Origin: Cylindrodendrum hubeiense
Taxonomy: Eukaryota > Ascomycota > Sordariomycetes > Hypocreales > Nectriaceae
Direction of reading: 5' to 3'
NCBI GenBank assembly: GCA_014621425.1
Contig: JAANBB010000149.1
Coordinates: 1 to 64,000 of the forward strand
Length of the DNA stretch: 64,000 nucleotides
Each line of letters begins with the position of its first letter. The stretch's first letter is position 1. The notes below the pieces were generated by a model. It had not been told where the DNA came from. It did not search any database and was given only the letters and a program-made list of their open reading frames with translations. The translations under genes and the position numbers were made by a program. Shown here one piece after another: positions 10,477 through 20,881 of the stretch.

Positions 10477-11472
10477 CTAAGCGTCGGGACTTTGTCGTAG
10501 AGCTTCTTTTGCCTCCTCTGTGTTTGTGATATCCGATGGAGTCGCACGTTCACTTATGGATTGTAACCGTTGGCTTTCCAGTAATAATCTCTTCCGTTCT
10601 GCTCTTGCTCTGCGTTTCGCGTAGATACCCAAATTTGGAGGGTTCGGTTCTTTTGTTGTCGTTTCGGCCGTTTCCTCGACAGAAGGTGGGAGTTCTTTGC
10701 GCAGAAGTGGACGGGGAGCTCGGGCAATTGCGTCGAGAACGTGAATGAGAGAGCCATTAATGTCTCCATGCTGCCTTTGGGCGTCTTTGACTGCTATCAT
10801 AAGAACAGCTCTCAGTGCAAAGTGCGCGTCGTTGCCAGCCGCGTGCAAGTTTGCATAGGGGATATCTAAAGAACCCAATAGCTTCTCTAAGCTATACCGA
10901 TAGTGTAGCTGTAATGGAAACTGTGCGGCTTTGACTGTGTCGATTATACAACAGGCTTGACTGCCGGTGTCAAGTTTCTGAAGAATTTTGAGGTCCTCGT
11001 TTCCTCCATGGCAAACCAACACATAGTGTCGGCCTTGAGTGATAAACTCAAATCTAGACTTCAAGTCTGAAAGGGCAATATCCTCGGATTTTCCAAATAA
11101 AAACCGCCTGCGCGCTCGTTTTGAGTAGCGTTTATTGCCGACAACAAACTGATACGAATCAATGGCGCCCTGAGGCTGATCAAGCAGAGGTTGATTTGCC
11201 ATCATATCTTGCAGGTGGCGTGTATCAAGGGTGGAAATGCCGATATGAAACTGCTGGTCATCACGGATCTCCTCATAGCCCTCGAATGTATCCACATCAA
11301 CTGAAACAAATAGGATGTCGCTGATCAAGGACTCAGGCAATTTGACCCCAAGTGGTACAGTAAACAACTTAGAGGTAGGCGAAGCTGAGGTCTCATTAGA
11401 ATAGCCAAGGATATGTCGTAAGGCCAAGGTTTCGTCTCGAAGAATTCCGGTATGAGGAGGTAGCAACGACAT
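10477..11472 (-). CDS. Gfd2/QIP-like DEDD exonuclease-fold protein
   Basis: About 330 residues from the first ATG (MSLLPPHTG). The sequence shows an RNase H-like, DEDD-exonuclease-type fold: an N-terminal acidic strand FVSVDVDTFEGYEE, a central strand with VLVCHGGNEDLKILQKL, a CIIDTVKAAQF strand and the C-terminal signature HAAGNDAHFALRAVL. That signature is typical of the fungal Gfd2 (YDR514C) and QDE-2-interacting-protein families. The usual first acidic pair DxE is DVD here. A basic, Arg/Lys-rich tail follows (YAKRRARAERKRLL). Gfd2 is linked to mRNA export and QIP to siRNA strand removal; which applies here is unknown. The frame stays open upstream of the ATG to a possible acceptor (CAG) near 11502, so an upstream exon is likely and the true start is uncertain. 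Confidence 0.7.
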   Translation of the reverse strand: MSLLPPHTGILRDETLALRHILGYSNETSASPTSKLFTVPLGVKLPESLISDILFVSVDVDTFEGYEEIRDDQQFHIGISTLDTRHLQDMMANQPLLDQPQGAIDSYQFVVGNKRYSKRARRRFLFGKSEDIALSDLKSRFEFITQGRHYVLVCHGGNEDLKILQKLDTGSQACCIIDTVKAAQFPLQLHYRYSLEKLLGSLDIPYANLHAAGNDAHFALRAVLMIAVKDAQRQHGDINGSLIHVLDAIARAPRPLLRKELPPSVEETAETTTKEPNPPNLGIYAKRRARAERKRLLLESQRLQSISERATPSDITNTEEAKEALRQSPDA

Positions 11473-12740
11473 AGTGGGAGCTAGTGAATCCAATACCTGC
11501 AATTTGAGCGAGTAGTCCTTATTCCTGAGCTATATTGTGGCCAGCTGTTAGTGATCGAAGAGAAGATGCGTCGTTCGCGAGCTTCGTCGAAGGCCAACTC
11601 CCTGCGATTCAAGGAAGTGGTCTTTGTTCCTGAGCTTCGTCCTGGGCAAGAGCGAGTTGATGTTTCCTTGAAACTGTAGGAAAGTGCCGTCAGTAAGGAG
11701 ATACTCAGGAACTAAGAGTCATCGGAGGCAATAATACCATTGTGAAGATATTTCGCTAAGGTTCGTCATAACCTTGCGGACTGCACCGGGCAACTTTCGC
11801 TGAATCACATGACCGTGAATCACTACCTAAGTTACAGTGGAATCTTATCGGACTCATCGATGGCCAAGAAAGCATCCACGCGACGGAATCAGTTACGTTA
11901 CGTCTACGCGCCGCGCTATCTGACTCGCGGCTATGTCTCACGTTTCGCCCTGGGGGCACAGATCATCTCTACGCCTCCGACCGTGACAAGGCAATAGTTA
12001 CGCCAAGAAAAAGTGTACAGAAGCTGAGTATCTGTATCGACGTCCCTGATTATGCCACTTCCGCCTCACAAACGCTGCCGTTCATCTTCGTGGTGAACGA
12101 GCAGTCTACTATGGCATGTCTTTAGACCCAGAAGCTATTGTATTCTGATAGCAATCAATTTTAAGAGCGGCCGAGATTGTAGGGTGTAAAATTAGTAGGT
12201 TGATAGGAGTTAGGTAGCCAAGCCAGAACGTGGTCTTAAACCGGGTGCCTACCAACTTTAGTCCCACTTTTCATCCGCAGCAACTCCTATAGGGGGGAGC
12301 AAGTCTAGGTCTCTGGCTCAGACTGGCACATAATCAGCTCTAGACAACTCAAGCAAGCTAAGGCAAGCTCAGGCGAAAGAATCGATCGCTCAGTCCAAGG
12401 AAGGGAGGGTAAATAATCAATGTCAGTTCTGGGGTCGTGTATGGGCTGTGCTATTTAGTCAACCGCCAATCACTGCGTTTTGCCAAATTTAGAATCCAGT
12501 GCGACCTACCCATCTCCGCATCGACCATAACATCATCATGTCGCAGCTTGTTATAGGCCGCTGGGAAGTATTTCAGGATTGGCTTCAAACCCACGTCAGA
12601 GCAACGGAAAGCTCACGTCAGCATCAGAGCCTTTAAATATTGGCCAAGTTGACCATCGTAGAGAAGGAAAACATACTCCTCTTCACAAACTCCCTCTATC
12701 GAAATTCAATCTTGAAGAAATCCTTCCAATCTCCTTCACA
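11473..12740. other. Intergenic region with possible upstream Gfd2-like exon
   Basis: Minus-strand frames between about 11,540 and 11,700 read like coding sequence (LLTDGTFLQFQGNINSLLP and following). They end at a TAA, and a good branch point CACTAAC with an ATATAG acceptor lies at about 11,530-11,555. This may be a 5' exon of the Gfd2-like gene, but I could not find a convincing donor. The rest, 11,760-12,740, holds no recognisable gene apart from the leader of the small gene at 12741. Confidence 0.3.
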
Positions 12741-13172
12741 ATGGCAACCCACAAGCTCAACGCCAAGCTATCCGAATGGTGGGAGCTCGTCTTCGATCTC
12801 AAGCCCGACTCGCCCCAAGAAGACTGGGACAAGTTCAGCTCCCACATCAACCCTGACGCACTCTTCTACAACAACGGGATGACTGGGCCACCTGCCCGAG
12901 GCATCGAAGAAATAGTCTCGGAAATGAAGAAGCTCTTGGGATTCTGGAGCATCATCGAGCGCAGGGTTGTGTCCGAAGGCACAGATGCAGCCGGAAAGAC
13001 GGCCTTCTGCTGCATGAACAACCGGCTGGCGATTCTTGGGGAGGAGATCGATTTTCCAGAGACGCAGGTGGTGATGTTTGATGACCAGGAGCGAATTATT
13101 GAGCAAAGGCTTTACTGCAATCCGGCACCTATCACGGAGATTATCCAGAGGAAGAAGAGTGCTGCCACTTGA
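12741..13172 (+). CDS. Small NTF2/SnoaL-like fold protein
   Basis: 143-residue single-exon protein starting MATHKLNAKLSEWW. The layout is helix-rich N-terminus (LSEWWELVFDLKP), DALFYNNGMTGPPARGIEEIVSEM, then beta-rich strands ending QVVMFDDQERIIEQRLYCNPAPI. This is the cone-shaped alpha+beta pattern of SnoaL-like/NTF2-like proteins, where a pocket binds small ligands or acts as a cyclase, isomerase or dehydratase. No catalytic residues can be assigned. The frame is open upstream to 12579, but the first stretch is unlike the domain and is probably leader, so the internal ATG is preferred. It stands alone, flanked by gene-poor DNA. No biosynthetic genes are adjacent. Confidence 0.7.
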   Translation: MATHKLNAKLSEWWELVFDLKPDSPQEDWDKFSSHINPDALFYNNGMTGPPARGIEEIVSEMKKLLGFWSIIERRVVSEGTDAAGKTAFCCMNNRLAILGEEIDFPETQVVMFDDQERIIEQRLYCNPAPITEIIQRKKSAAT

Positions 13173-14958
13173 TGCCAAGTTTGGCAGGGATAGTGGGGGC
13201 CACAGGAATAAGGCATCGGCCGATTGAGCAATCCAAATGATAGGCAGTCAGATATTAAGTACCCTAAATTGCTATATATGTACTCTACAGGCCTAAGACG
13301 TTTACGTTCTGTTTATTCAGTTCCTATGAAGTGCCAGAATGTATTCATGAATCGATGCCCAGCTTACAGATGCCCGGCTTAGTGCTTACTCAAAGCAGTG
13401 GGTAGCAGGCGAGCCAGCTCCTGCAGAATGAGGAGATGCCGGCGCACTTTGTTTCTATATATAACTCCAGTATTTGAGAGAATATTTACAAGGTTGAAAT
13501 ACCTAATAATAGTATATAGTGTTGTGTACATGTTACTTTCATCCAGTACGCGGCGGTGGCAGTATTACACGAGTATGTATCGAACTGACAGTGACCCATG
13601 GAGCAGTTGATGTCTCGTTGAAGCAAAATTTGAGTTTGATTCCTGAGTTCTAATTGTTGACTTGAGACAAAGCGCTCGCCTAATAAGTATAGTAACGTCG
13701 CCTAGGTTCAGGGCCATCCTATGGGAGCTAAGAAATTCCCCTTCTCCTCATCGTATTCATGTAGAAAATTAGTCCTTGGCCTTTCTTGGCGAGAAGTCCA
13801 AAGGACGAATAATCCCTGTTCATCGGCTCATATCGGGGTGCCCGGCCTACAGCGCTCCTTGGCACCTGTTTCATATAAGCGAAAGGGCCTTGTTTTAGTG
13901 AGCGATTTGGAGTCGGTAAATCATTCGTCTCCTGCTCTGGGCTTCAGGCTCCCAGGTACTAGATTGATCGGGTATCGACTTGAGATCTGACTTATGACGC
14001 CATCATGAATGGGCGTAGAATTAATATTTGGACATGTTGTTCGGCTTCACTCAGGTTGTTTTCTGTGTGTTTTGTTTACTGAAAGGATATGTGATGATTG
14101 TTTAATCGATCCCTATCTTTTTTATTCAGTTGATGCATTTGTGCCGTCACAATGTACCTACTATTGTTGGCCTTACAAATATAATACTTCTACTATCACA
14201 TCATTGACCACTCCACCTCGCCTAGCTGCCAGTTTTATCTCCCATGCGCGTTGATCTTTACCCGCAGGGCCTATTCTCTTGGCATCGAGTTCAATCCCTG
14301 CCATAAGAGCGTTTGCCCCAGTATTTCATGAACAACTGCCATCCGCAAAGCCATGTTGAAACGGGTGTTAATCTTATCATCGAACTATTTTAATGCATTG
14401 ATGCACGCATGAAAGGCCAAGAATTCTGGGACCCTTCGTCCCGTACATGGTTTTCCGTCGGATCATCCATTTCATACGGCACAGCAGGGGGCTCCCGTTT
14501 CAGGAGTTTGGATAGAGAAAGGTGTAGTGGGTTTCCCGTCGTATTTAGATACGTCCCCTGTTTTTAGAGTTTAACATGTCTGTATCGTACCGATGTGTGT
14601 GTTCCCGGCAATCCCGGGTTTCCTGTTGTGATGTGACATCATGAGAGTCGTTTCCGTTACCGAGCTAGCTACCTTCTCAAAGCGGAACTCGGTAGCTATT
14701 ATTTACTCGAATTTCTCTTTCGAGTTCTATAGGAATTATTTTTATGGGTCGCGATGCACATTGTGCCCCCCTTAATTGATACGTTAACTGGATTATAAAG
14801 ATGTCCAGTTCCGTGCTTGTCTTGAACCAAACTCGAATTCATCAGTCACCCGCTTCTTCTCATTGGGCTGTGCCAGCATCTTCGGCTACAAACGTCCAAC
14901 GTGAATTTTTATTCTTCATTTTTCGGATTTTATCCTTTAATCATTCACTTCATCAACC
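13173..14958. other. Intergenic region, nothing recognised
   Basis: 1.8 kb of fairly A/T-rich sequence between two plus-strand genes. Only short open frames without protein character occur. The last 150 bp are presumably the promoter and leader of the secreted-protein gene at 14959. Confidence 0.5.
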
Positions 14959-16676
14959 ATGAAGTTCTCACATATTTTGGCAGCGTCACTGCCTTTGGCA
15001 GTCTCGGCGGGACCGATCACCAAGGCTCTTGCAGCTCGCCAGGATGTAGACTGTTCTCCGTCGTCTTCCACTGGACTGAAATCAGAGTGCTGGGTCTCTC
15101 GTTCGTCGACTTAATATCCTATTAATTGATCTTTTGATGCTAATGACTTTCATAGTTGACATGAACACCTACATAACGGAATGGGTTGCCGCAAACGGAA
15201 CCGACGCCAACTGTGAGGCGCTAGGCTTTGCTCAGTGCTTTTTGCAGTTCAACGTAAGCCCTCCCATATGGCCCACTGATGTGGTAACGGACAGTCAGGC
15301 TAATATAGACTCAGGGCTTCACCGGACTTACCTGCAACTTGATTACAAGCGATACTTGCACACCGTTCCAAACCGACAGCCCAGAGAAGTACTACTCTAA
15401 CCAACAGTTCTATGTAAGATCCAAATGTCCTGTTTCCTGATTTTATTCTAATCTCTAAATGATAGGCCCTCTGGAATATATATACAATCTACCAATTTTT
15501 CAACCAGTATTCTCAAGCCCTCAGCAATGGTGCTTCTCTTGCAGGTCAAACCATCGATAGCATTATCGCCGAGGTTGCTCCTCCCGTCGAATCCCCAACT
15601 TCGACTAGCACTCTAATGAAAGTTCTCGGTTCTACGCTCAACGTCGTTTCAATGTTCACGGGTTTTATCCCTGGAGCATCGGGAACGGCTGTGGGCTTCA
15701 TCCGTGCAGGGCTCAGCTCCGCCTTCGACCTGTCAGGAAAGCTTGGCCAAACTCTTGGAGTGACCCAAACTGCAGATGATAGGTTCATCCAGCTGGGAGA
15801 AATTGGCGCCTCACTCGCTGGATTTGTCGAAGACTATCAGACCAACCTTCTAAACACGGTGCAAGAAATCCAAGGAAACCACACCTTATTTCTGGCGGCT
15901 GCTAGCCAAGGTGGATTCTCGCAGCGTGTGACCACCTCGCTTACCATCCAGTCTAGCGAGTTATTCAAGCAGTTGCAGTTGTTTGTCCTCTCGAGTGCCC
16001 TCAAGGCCAACGGTATCGTGTCGACGAGAAGCACAGGAGTCAAGGTTCTTGATTTTGCCAAGGAGACTAGCGAGATTTCTTGCGAAGCATTCAGTGCAGG
16101 TGGAAACTGTAATCAATGGTGGTACGACGAAGCGGCTGGTAGCACATACGCTCTGCACAATCCTGACGACACCGAGAACACCCACGTTGACCTCACCTTC
16201 GCTATTTACGATAACGGATGGGCTACACTGGATCAAATCTTCAAGATTGAGGATTGTGCCGGCAAGGAACCCGAGTTTGATTCTGCAACTTTGGGAATTA
16301 CTTGCATGGTGAGTCTATTGCATTCTCACCCCCTTCAAATCGTCAGGGCGGGTCATTGACATTTGGCAAAAGGCAACCCACGGGTGGTGCGAATGGAACT
16401 ACACAGATAGCCCCAGAGCCGATCCCCAGTTTACGAACTGTGACAACGATGGTAGCTGGGGCACCCTCTGCGGAAGTTTCCAGAATGGCATCAAGGGTAA
16501 GTCATATCCGCTCTACTCTAAACATTAAACCGGGAAACTAACACGCGGACTTCTTAGTCCCCGAGTCTTACCTTGGCCCATTGCTGCTCATTGACGGTGG
16601 CACATGCAAGAAACGTAAGAAAAGTCCATGAACGGATGTAATATGCACGGTATGCTAACTTGAACCTCCAGTCTAA
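14959..16676 (+). CDS. Secreted cysteine-containing protein of unknown function
   Basis: A multi-exon gene encoding about 457 residues. Exons are 14959-15100, 15156-15253, 15309-15413, 15466-16308 and three short 3' exons; the last contributes only two bases plus TAA at 16674. A cleavable signal peptide is clear (MKFSHILAASLPLAVSAG). Cysteines cluster in the first 100 residues (CSPSSS, ECW, ANCEALGFAQC, GLTCN, SDTCTPF) and in the last 70 (GITCM, HGWCEW, FTNCDN, TLCGSF, GGTCKKL). Between them is a long helical, Gly/Ala-rich segment (FTGFIPGASGTAVGFIRAGL) that looks amphipathic or membrane-active. It resembles uncharacterised secreted proteins common in plant- and insect-associated fungi (a DUF7872-like label is a guess). 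Function unknown. The first intron was placed to keep frame through ECWVSLDMNTY. Confidence 0.75.
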
Positions 16677-17022
16677 ATTCTCATCTCAACGACCACTCTG
16701 AATTACGCTGGATGCCCGAGACCAGTGTTACAAATAAATTATACGAAGTTAATGACACTAAATAATGAGAGCTATGTAGCAGAGGACCAGTCCAACCTTG
16801 TACAATAACAAACATCCGTGTGCAGGAAAGCAGGGTTTTCTTATGATATTATAGTTCTTCTTTTCTTCATGGTTGTTCTTTCTAGATATACTTGAAATAG
16901 TGATCTTTTAACTTAAGATATCTATCTAAACGCGCTCATGCTAAAACTAAACTCTAACCACCATGCTAAATATCGTACATAATAAAAGACTTGTAGATCG
17001 CTACTAACTATTTAGAGTACGA
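16677..17022. other. Convergent 3' intergenic region
   Basis: 346 bp of A/T-rich sequence between the stops of the secreted-protein gene and the amino-acid permease. Presumably it holds the 3' untranslated regions of both. No gene seen. Confidence 0.5.
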
Positions 17023-19002
17023 CTAAAAGAGAACGTTCAAGACACGCTTCCAAGCGGGAGCAGCGGCCAGCTCCTCCCGGAACTGTCGGATAGCTTCCCA
17101 ATCGTGCTCACGACGGCCAGTGTCGAGGTCAATCTCGCTGACTTTCAACCAGCCCTGTCGCTTCCAGAGATAGCCACCAATGTAGAAGAGAATGACCACG
17201 GGAGCGGCGAGGTAAGACTCGAAGAAAGCTTCAGCACCGGAAATGGAGCCGTCGGTGTTGGTGAGAGCAGTGTAGAACTGGGCGATAAGAATGATGACGT
17301 TGAGTGCCAGGCCGATCCATGAGCCAGTAACGCCGAAGATTGCCTGGAAGGGAATCTCATCCAGGCTGTGGCCGTGGTACTTCCAGGCTTGACGGAAGCG
17401 GATGTGGCAGACACAAATAGAACCCCAAGTAAACAAAGCAGCCAGACCTGAGAGCGCCTGCAGCCAGGTGAACACGGTGTTACCGTTTCCGTTGACACTG
17501 ATGTAGCCCAGGAGACCACAAGCAATAATCAACCCAACGGCGGGCAGGGGTCGACCGGACTTGTCGATGAAGGCGAAGAACTTGGGAGCGTAGCCCTGCT
17601 GTGCAAGAGCGACGAGAGTACGGCTACCACCATACACACAAGACACACCGATAGACAGAACCGAAACCAGAATGATGACGTTCATGAATGAGTCGTAACC
17701 CTTCAGGCCGGCGTTGGCGATGGCGATAACAAAGGGAGAGGCGCTGGGGTCGTCGCTGCCGGCGTTCAGAAGACGAGGGTCGGTAGAGTCGACCAAGAAG
17801 CCGACAAGGAGGAGTCCGAGGACGTAGAAGAGGGTGATTCGCCAGAAGACCTGCTTGATAGCACTAGGAAGGGCCTTGGCAGGGTTCTTGGACTCGGCAG
17901 CCGCCAAACCGACAAGCTCGGTACCACTGAAAGAGAAAGCAGCAGTAACGAAGACACCTGCACGTCTTAGATCAGCAAACATCCATGCGAGGGGTTAGGA
18001 AGTGAGACATACCACAGAAGCCTCGGAAACCGTTCTTAAAGGCACCAGGGTCGTACCAGAGTCGCGCACCCCAGTACTCGTGGTACAGGCCATCAGAGGG
18101 GCCACCACCACAGACGAGGACGACAGCAACGATCATGAAAATAATGGTGGCGGACAGCTTGAGAAGAGAAGCCCAAAACTCCTCCTCGGCGTATCCTAGA
18201 GAACCAAAGATGTTGATGATGACAATCAAAGCCAAGAAAACCTTTGAGATGTTAGTGTCAACTGTAATGATTCAAGACTGGGGTTGTATTGGCTTGGCGG
18301 TCATGACTTACGCTAATCCAGATGGCGACGCTTGTATCCGGTGCCCAGTATTGAATGACAGTGCCGCAGACTGTGAGTTCAAGTGGCAACACAAAGGCCC
18401 ACTGCATAACATAGTTCCAACCCATAGCGAAACCCCAAGACGGATCGACGAAACGGTTGGCATAACTGAATACATGGTTAGTAATTGAACTGGTACAAAG
18501 GGTCGACCATGATTGACTCACGTATAGAAACCACCGGAAACGGGGTACATGATAGCGAGTTCTCCCAGAGCGTAGACAACGTTGAACATCATGACACCCA
18601 TGATGAGGAAACCAATCAACACGGAGCCAGGGCCACCAGTGTTCAAGGCACCACCACTACCGACGAAGAAACCAGCACCAATACTATTCACACAGTCAGT
18701 AAGGGTGTCCTGCATTGTACGAGTCGCGTGCCATATAGCATTGACTCTTTCGAGGGTTGGGAAGTCACTGACCTGCCACCGATGGCAATCATGTTGAGAT
18801 GGCGAGGCTTCATGGTGCGCTCCAGCTCGACGGTGCCGGAGCCATGGTCCTGGTGGGCGCCGAAAGAGGCCAGGTTGAGTCCATTGCGAGTGGCCCAAGA
18901 CAGCTCGGGCTTGGTGGTTGACTCGTGGGATCCCACCTTCTCGTCGCTGGTGCGAGAGTCCGGGACGACCGCGACCGGGGCTTTGTTTTCGATGTCCGCC
19001 AT
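17023..19002 (-). CDS. Amino-acid permease (fungal YAT/APC family)
   Basis: Plasma-membrane proton-coupled amino-acid permease. Five exons (18773-19002, 18522-18683, 18312-18465, 18013-18241, 17023-17957) sum to 1710 nt, giving 569 residues. A hydrophilic N-terminus of about 75 residues precedes the first membrane segment. That segment is at the family signature MIAIGGSIGAGFFVGSG, whose Gly-rich break lines the substrate site. Other typical stretches are GELAIMYPVSGGFY, WGFAMGWNYVMQW, SFSGTELVGLAAAES and VYGGSRTLVALAQQGYAPK. About 12 transmembrane helices can be counted, and the protein ends in AWKRVLNVLF. It resembles general amino-acid permeases (Gap1/Dip5-like); the substrate range is not readable. 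Confident of family. Confidence 0.92.
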
Positions 19003-20881
19003 GGTTGTTTCGGAAGCCAAAGACTCGAAGTGATTGAATTGCGACTGTGAAGTGAATGATCGGCACAAGCAGGAACGCAGGTATAACTTCTTATAAGTGT
19101 TTCGCTGGGTGGCATGCGGGGGTTCACAAGATACCACCCCTAATATCAGCCTTGAATGAATGCGGAAGGTGATGGAGCATGGGGAAGCACAAGGACGTAA
19201 TGTGAATGACAGCTGCAATCCTATCTGGCTTTCGAGAAGTGTTCCACGGCTAAGACGGCAACTCCCTGGCAGAAAAAGTGGCACTCTAAAACACACGGCG
19301 GGCATCCCCGGATCCACCGGCACGAACACACACGCAACTTGATTCGAATTTCCTGGGGTACAGAGACACGAGGCCACCCAACAGAGCTCCGCCGTAATGC
19401 ACGTTCCCATTTAACAAAGATAAGGACTTTCGTGCTCGGAAGACGGATCTCCTCGACGCTCCAGAGGGCGAGCCCGTGCAGGATCCGGATGCCTATGTGG
19501 GGCTTGGGATGGTGTTGTGTACGCGTCACGAGTTTGCAGCTCCCCAACGTGCTACAAACCGGCGGTCCCCAAGAGGAAGGTCTCTGGAAGTGACCTGCTG
19601 GCCTGGCAAGCCTGGATAAGCTAGAGTATTTGAATGTGATGGGGGTTGTTTGAAGCCAAGCGGCGATGCTAGCAGGACGCACCACACCCTCCGGGATGGG
19701 AAACGAGGGCGCTAGCTACACGATCTGCAACGCCACGCGCTCATAGTACGTGGTAAGCTCATAAAACACGGCGAGCACCCCTACTGGGCGAGTTGAATAT
19801 GAAGTCGCCAAATCTCCCTTCCCCCTCCAGATCGCGACCACCAAGAGGGCCCGAGCCTGTGGGCTCTAACCTTAACGCTGCGGGATCTGTTGTTATCTCA
19901 CGGGGGGGGCCACTCGCGAGAAGATGGAGCAATGGAGCATGAACCCGGGCGCATTTCCCTGGATTGGCTTGGAGAGAAGATACAACCTTAATTGTTTACG
20001 CACTAGATCCCTTATCCTCTCCTTGCAGACGCCCGGCCGGCCCATAGAAAGGCCTCCATTACCCATTTATTACCCATTTATTACAGATCCAGGTGGAGTG
20101 GCGCGCCCGTTATTGTCGCCATTTGTCGTCGCCATGTGTCGTCGCCCGCTGGGCCACTCGAGCCGGGTTAAATCCGCCCATTCAGCCCCATCGAAGCGTC
20201 GATCTGCCCCACACCGATGCGGGCATCCCGAGCCGCCTTGGCAAACTTGGCAAAGCTTCTCTTGGAAGGATTGCAGCCAGAGGCACAAGTGTGCAGACGA
20301 CCCATGCCGCATCTCCACAGCACCGGCCATCCCACTGATAGAGATGATAAGCTACCACTCTACAGCAGACACACTGGCTGACTGGCATACACACGGGGCG
20401 ATACAATCCCTGGACGCCTCTTATCAGTCCGCCCGCTGCCCGCTTGGACTCTGGGAATCTCACGACCCAACAGGCCGCTGCCGTCAGAGGAGCAGGCCCA
20501 CATAACTGCGACGACATCGGCCAATATATCTGTGTCGCTGGGATGCCCGATGGGTCCTACAGCTTGGTGTATGGCGCAGCACCACGTTATTTCGCCGACG
20601 GGCTGACCGAAGCAAATGGCATTGCCACCGTTATCAGCTATCAATGGGGGTTTTCATCACGACAACAGGCTCTGCTGATCGCAACAATTTTGCCATTCCG
20701 CATATCCGTGTGTTTTTGTGAGAGCCGCATTCGGGGAGCCGCATTCAGGACAGGGTTGAGCCGCCCGGCCACAGCCCGGTTAAGCTGCCTCATACAGCCA
20801 AGGCAGACGCAACCTGCGATAGCCCCCTGTAGCTGGACAAATTGTACATGACAATATGTCCGAACTCTTGGCAGTTACCAT
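19003..20881. other. Gene-poor region upstream of the amino-acid permease
   Basis: 1.9 kb holding the permease promoter and, beyond about 19,700, no recognisable gene. Long G/C-rich open frames at 19,900-20,850 lie on both strands, overlap each other and show no conserved motifs. They look like chance. Confidence 0.45.

Noticed and set aside
20093..20851. Overlapping open frames on both strands in 19.9-20.9 kb
   Set aside because: G/C-rich and low in conserved character; they do not resemble any family and conflict with each other.
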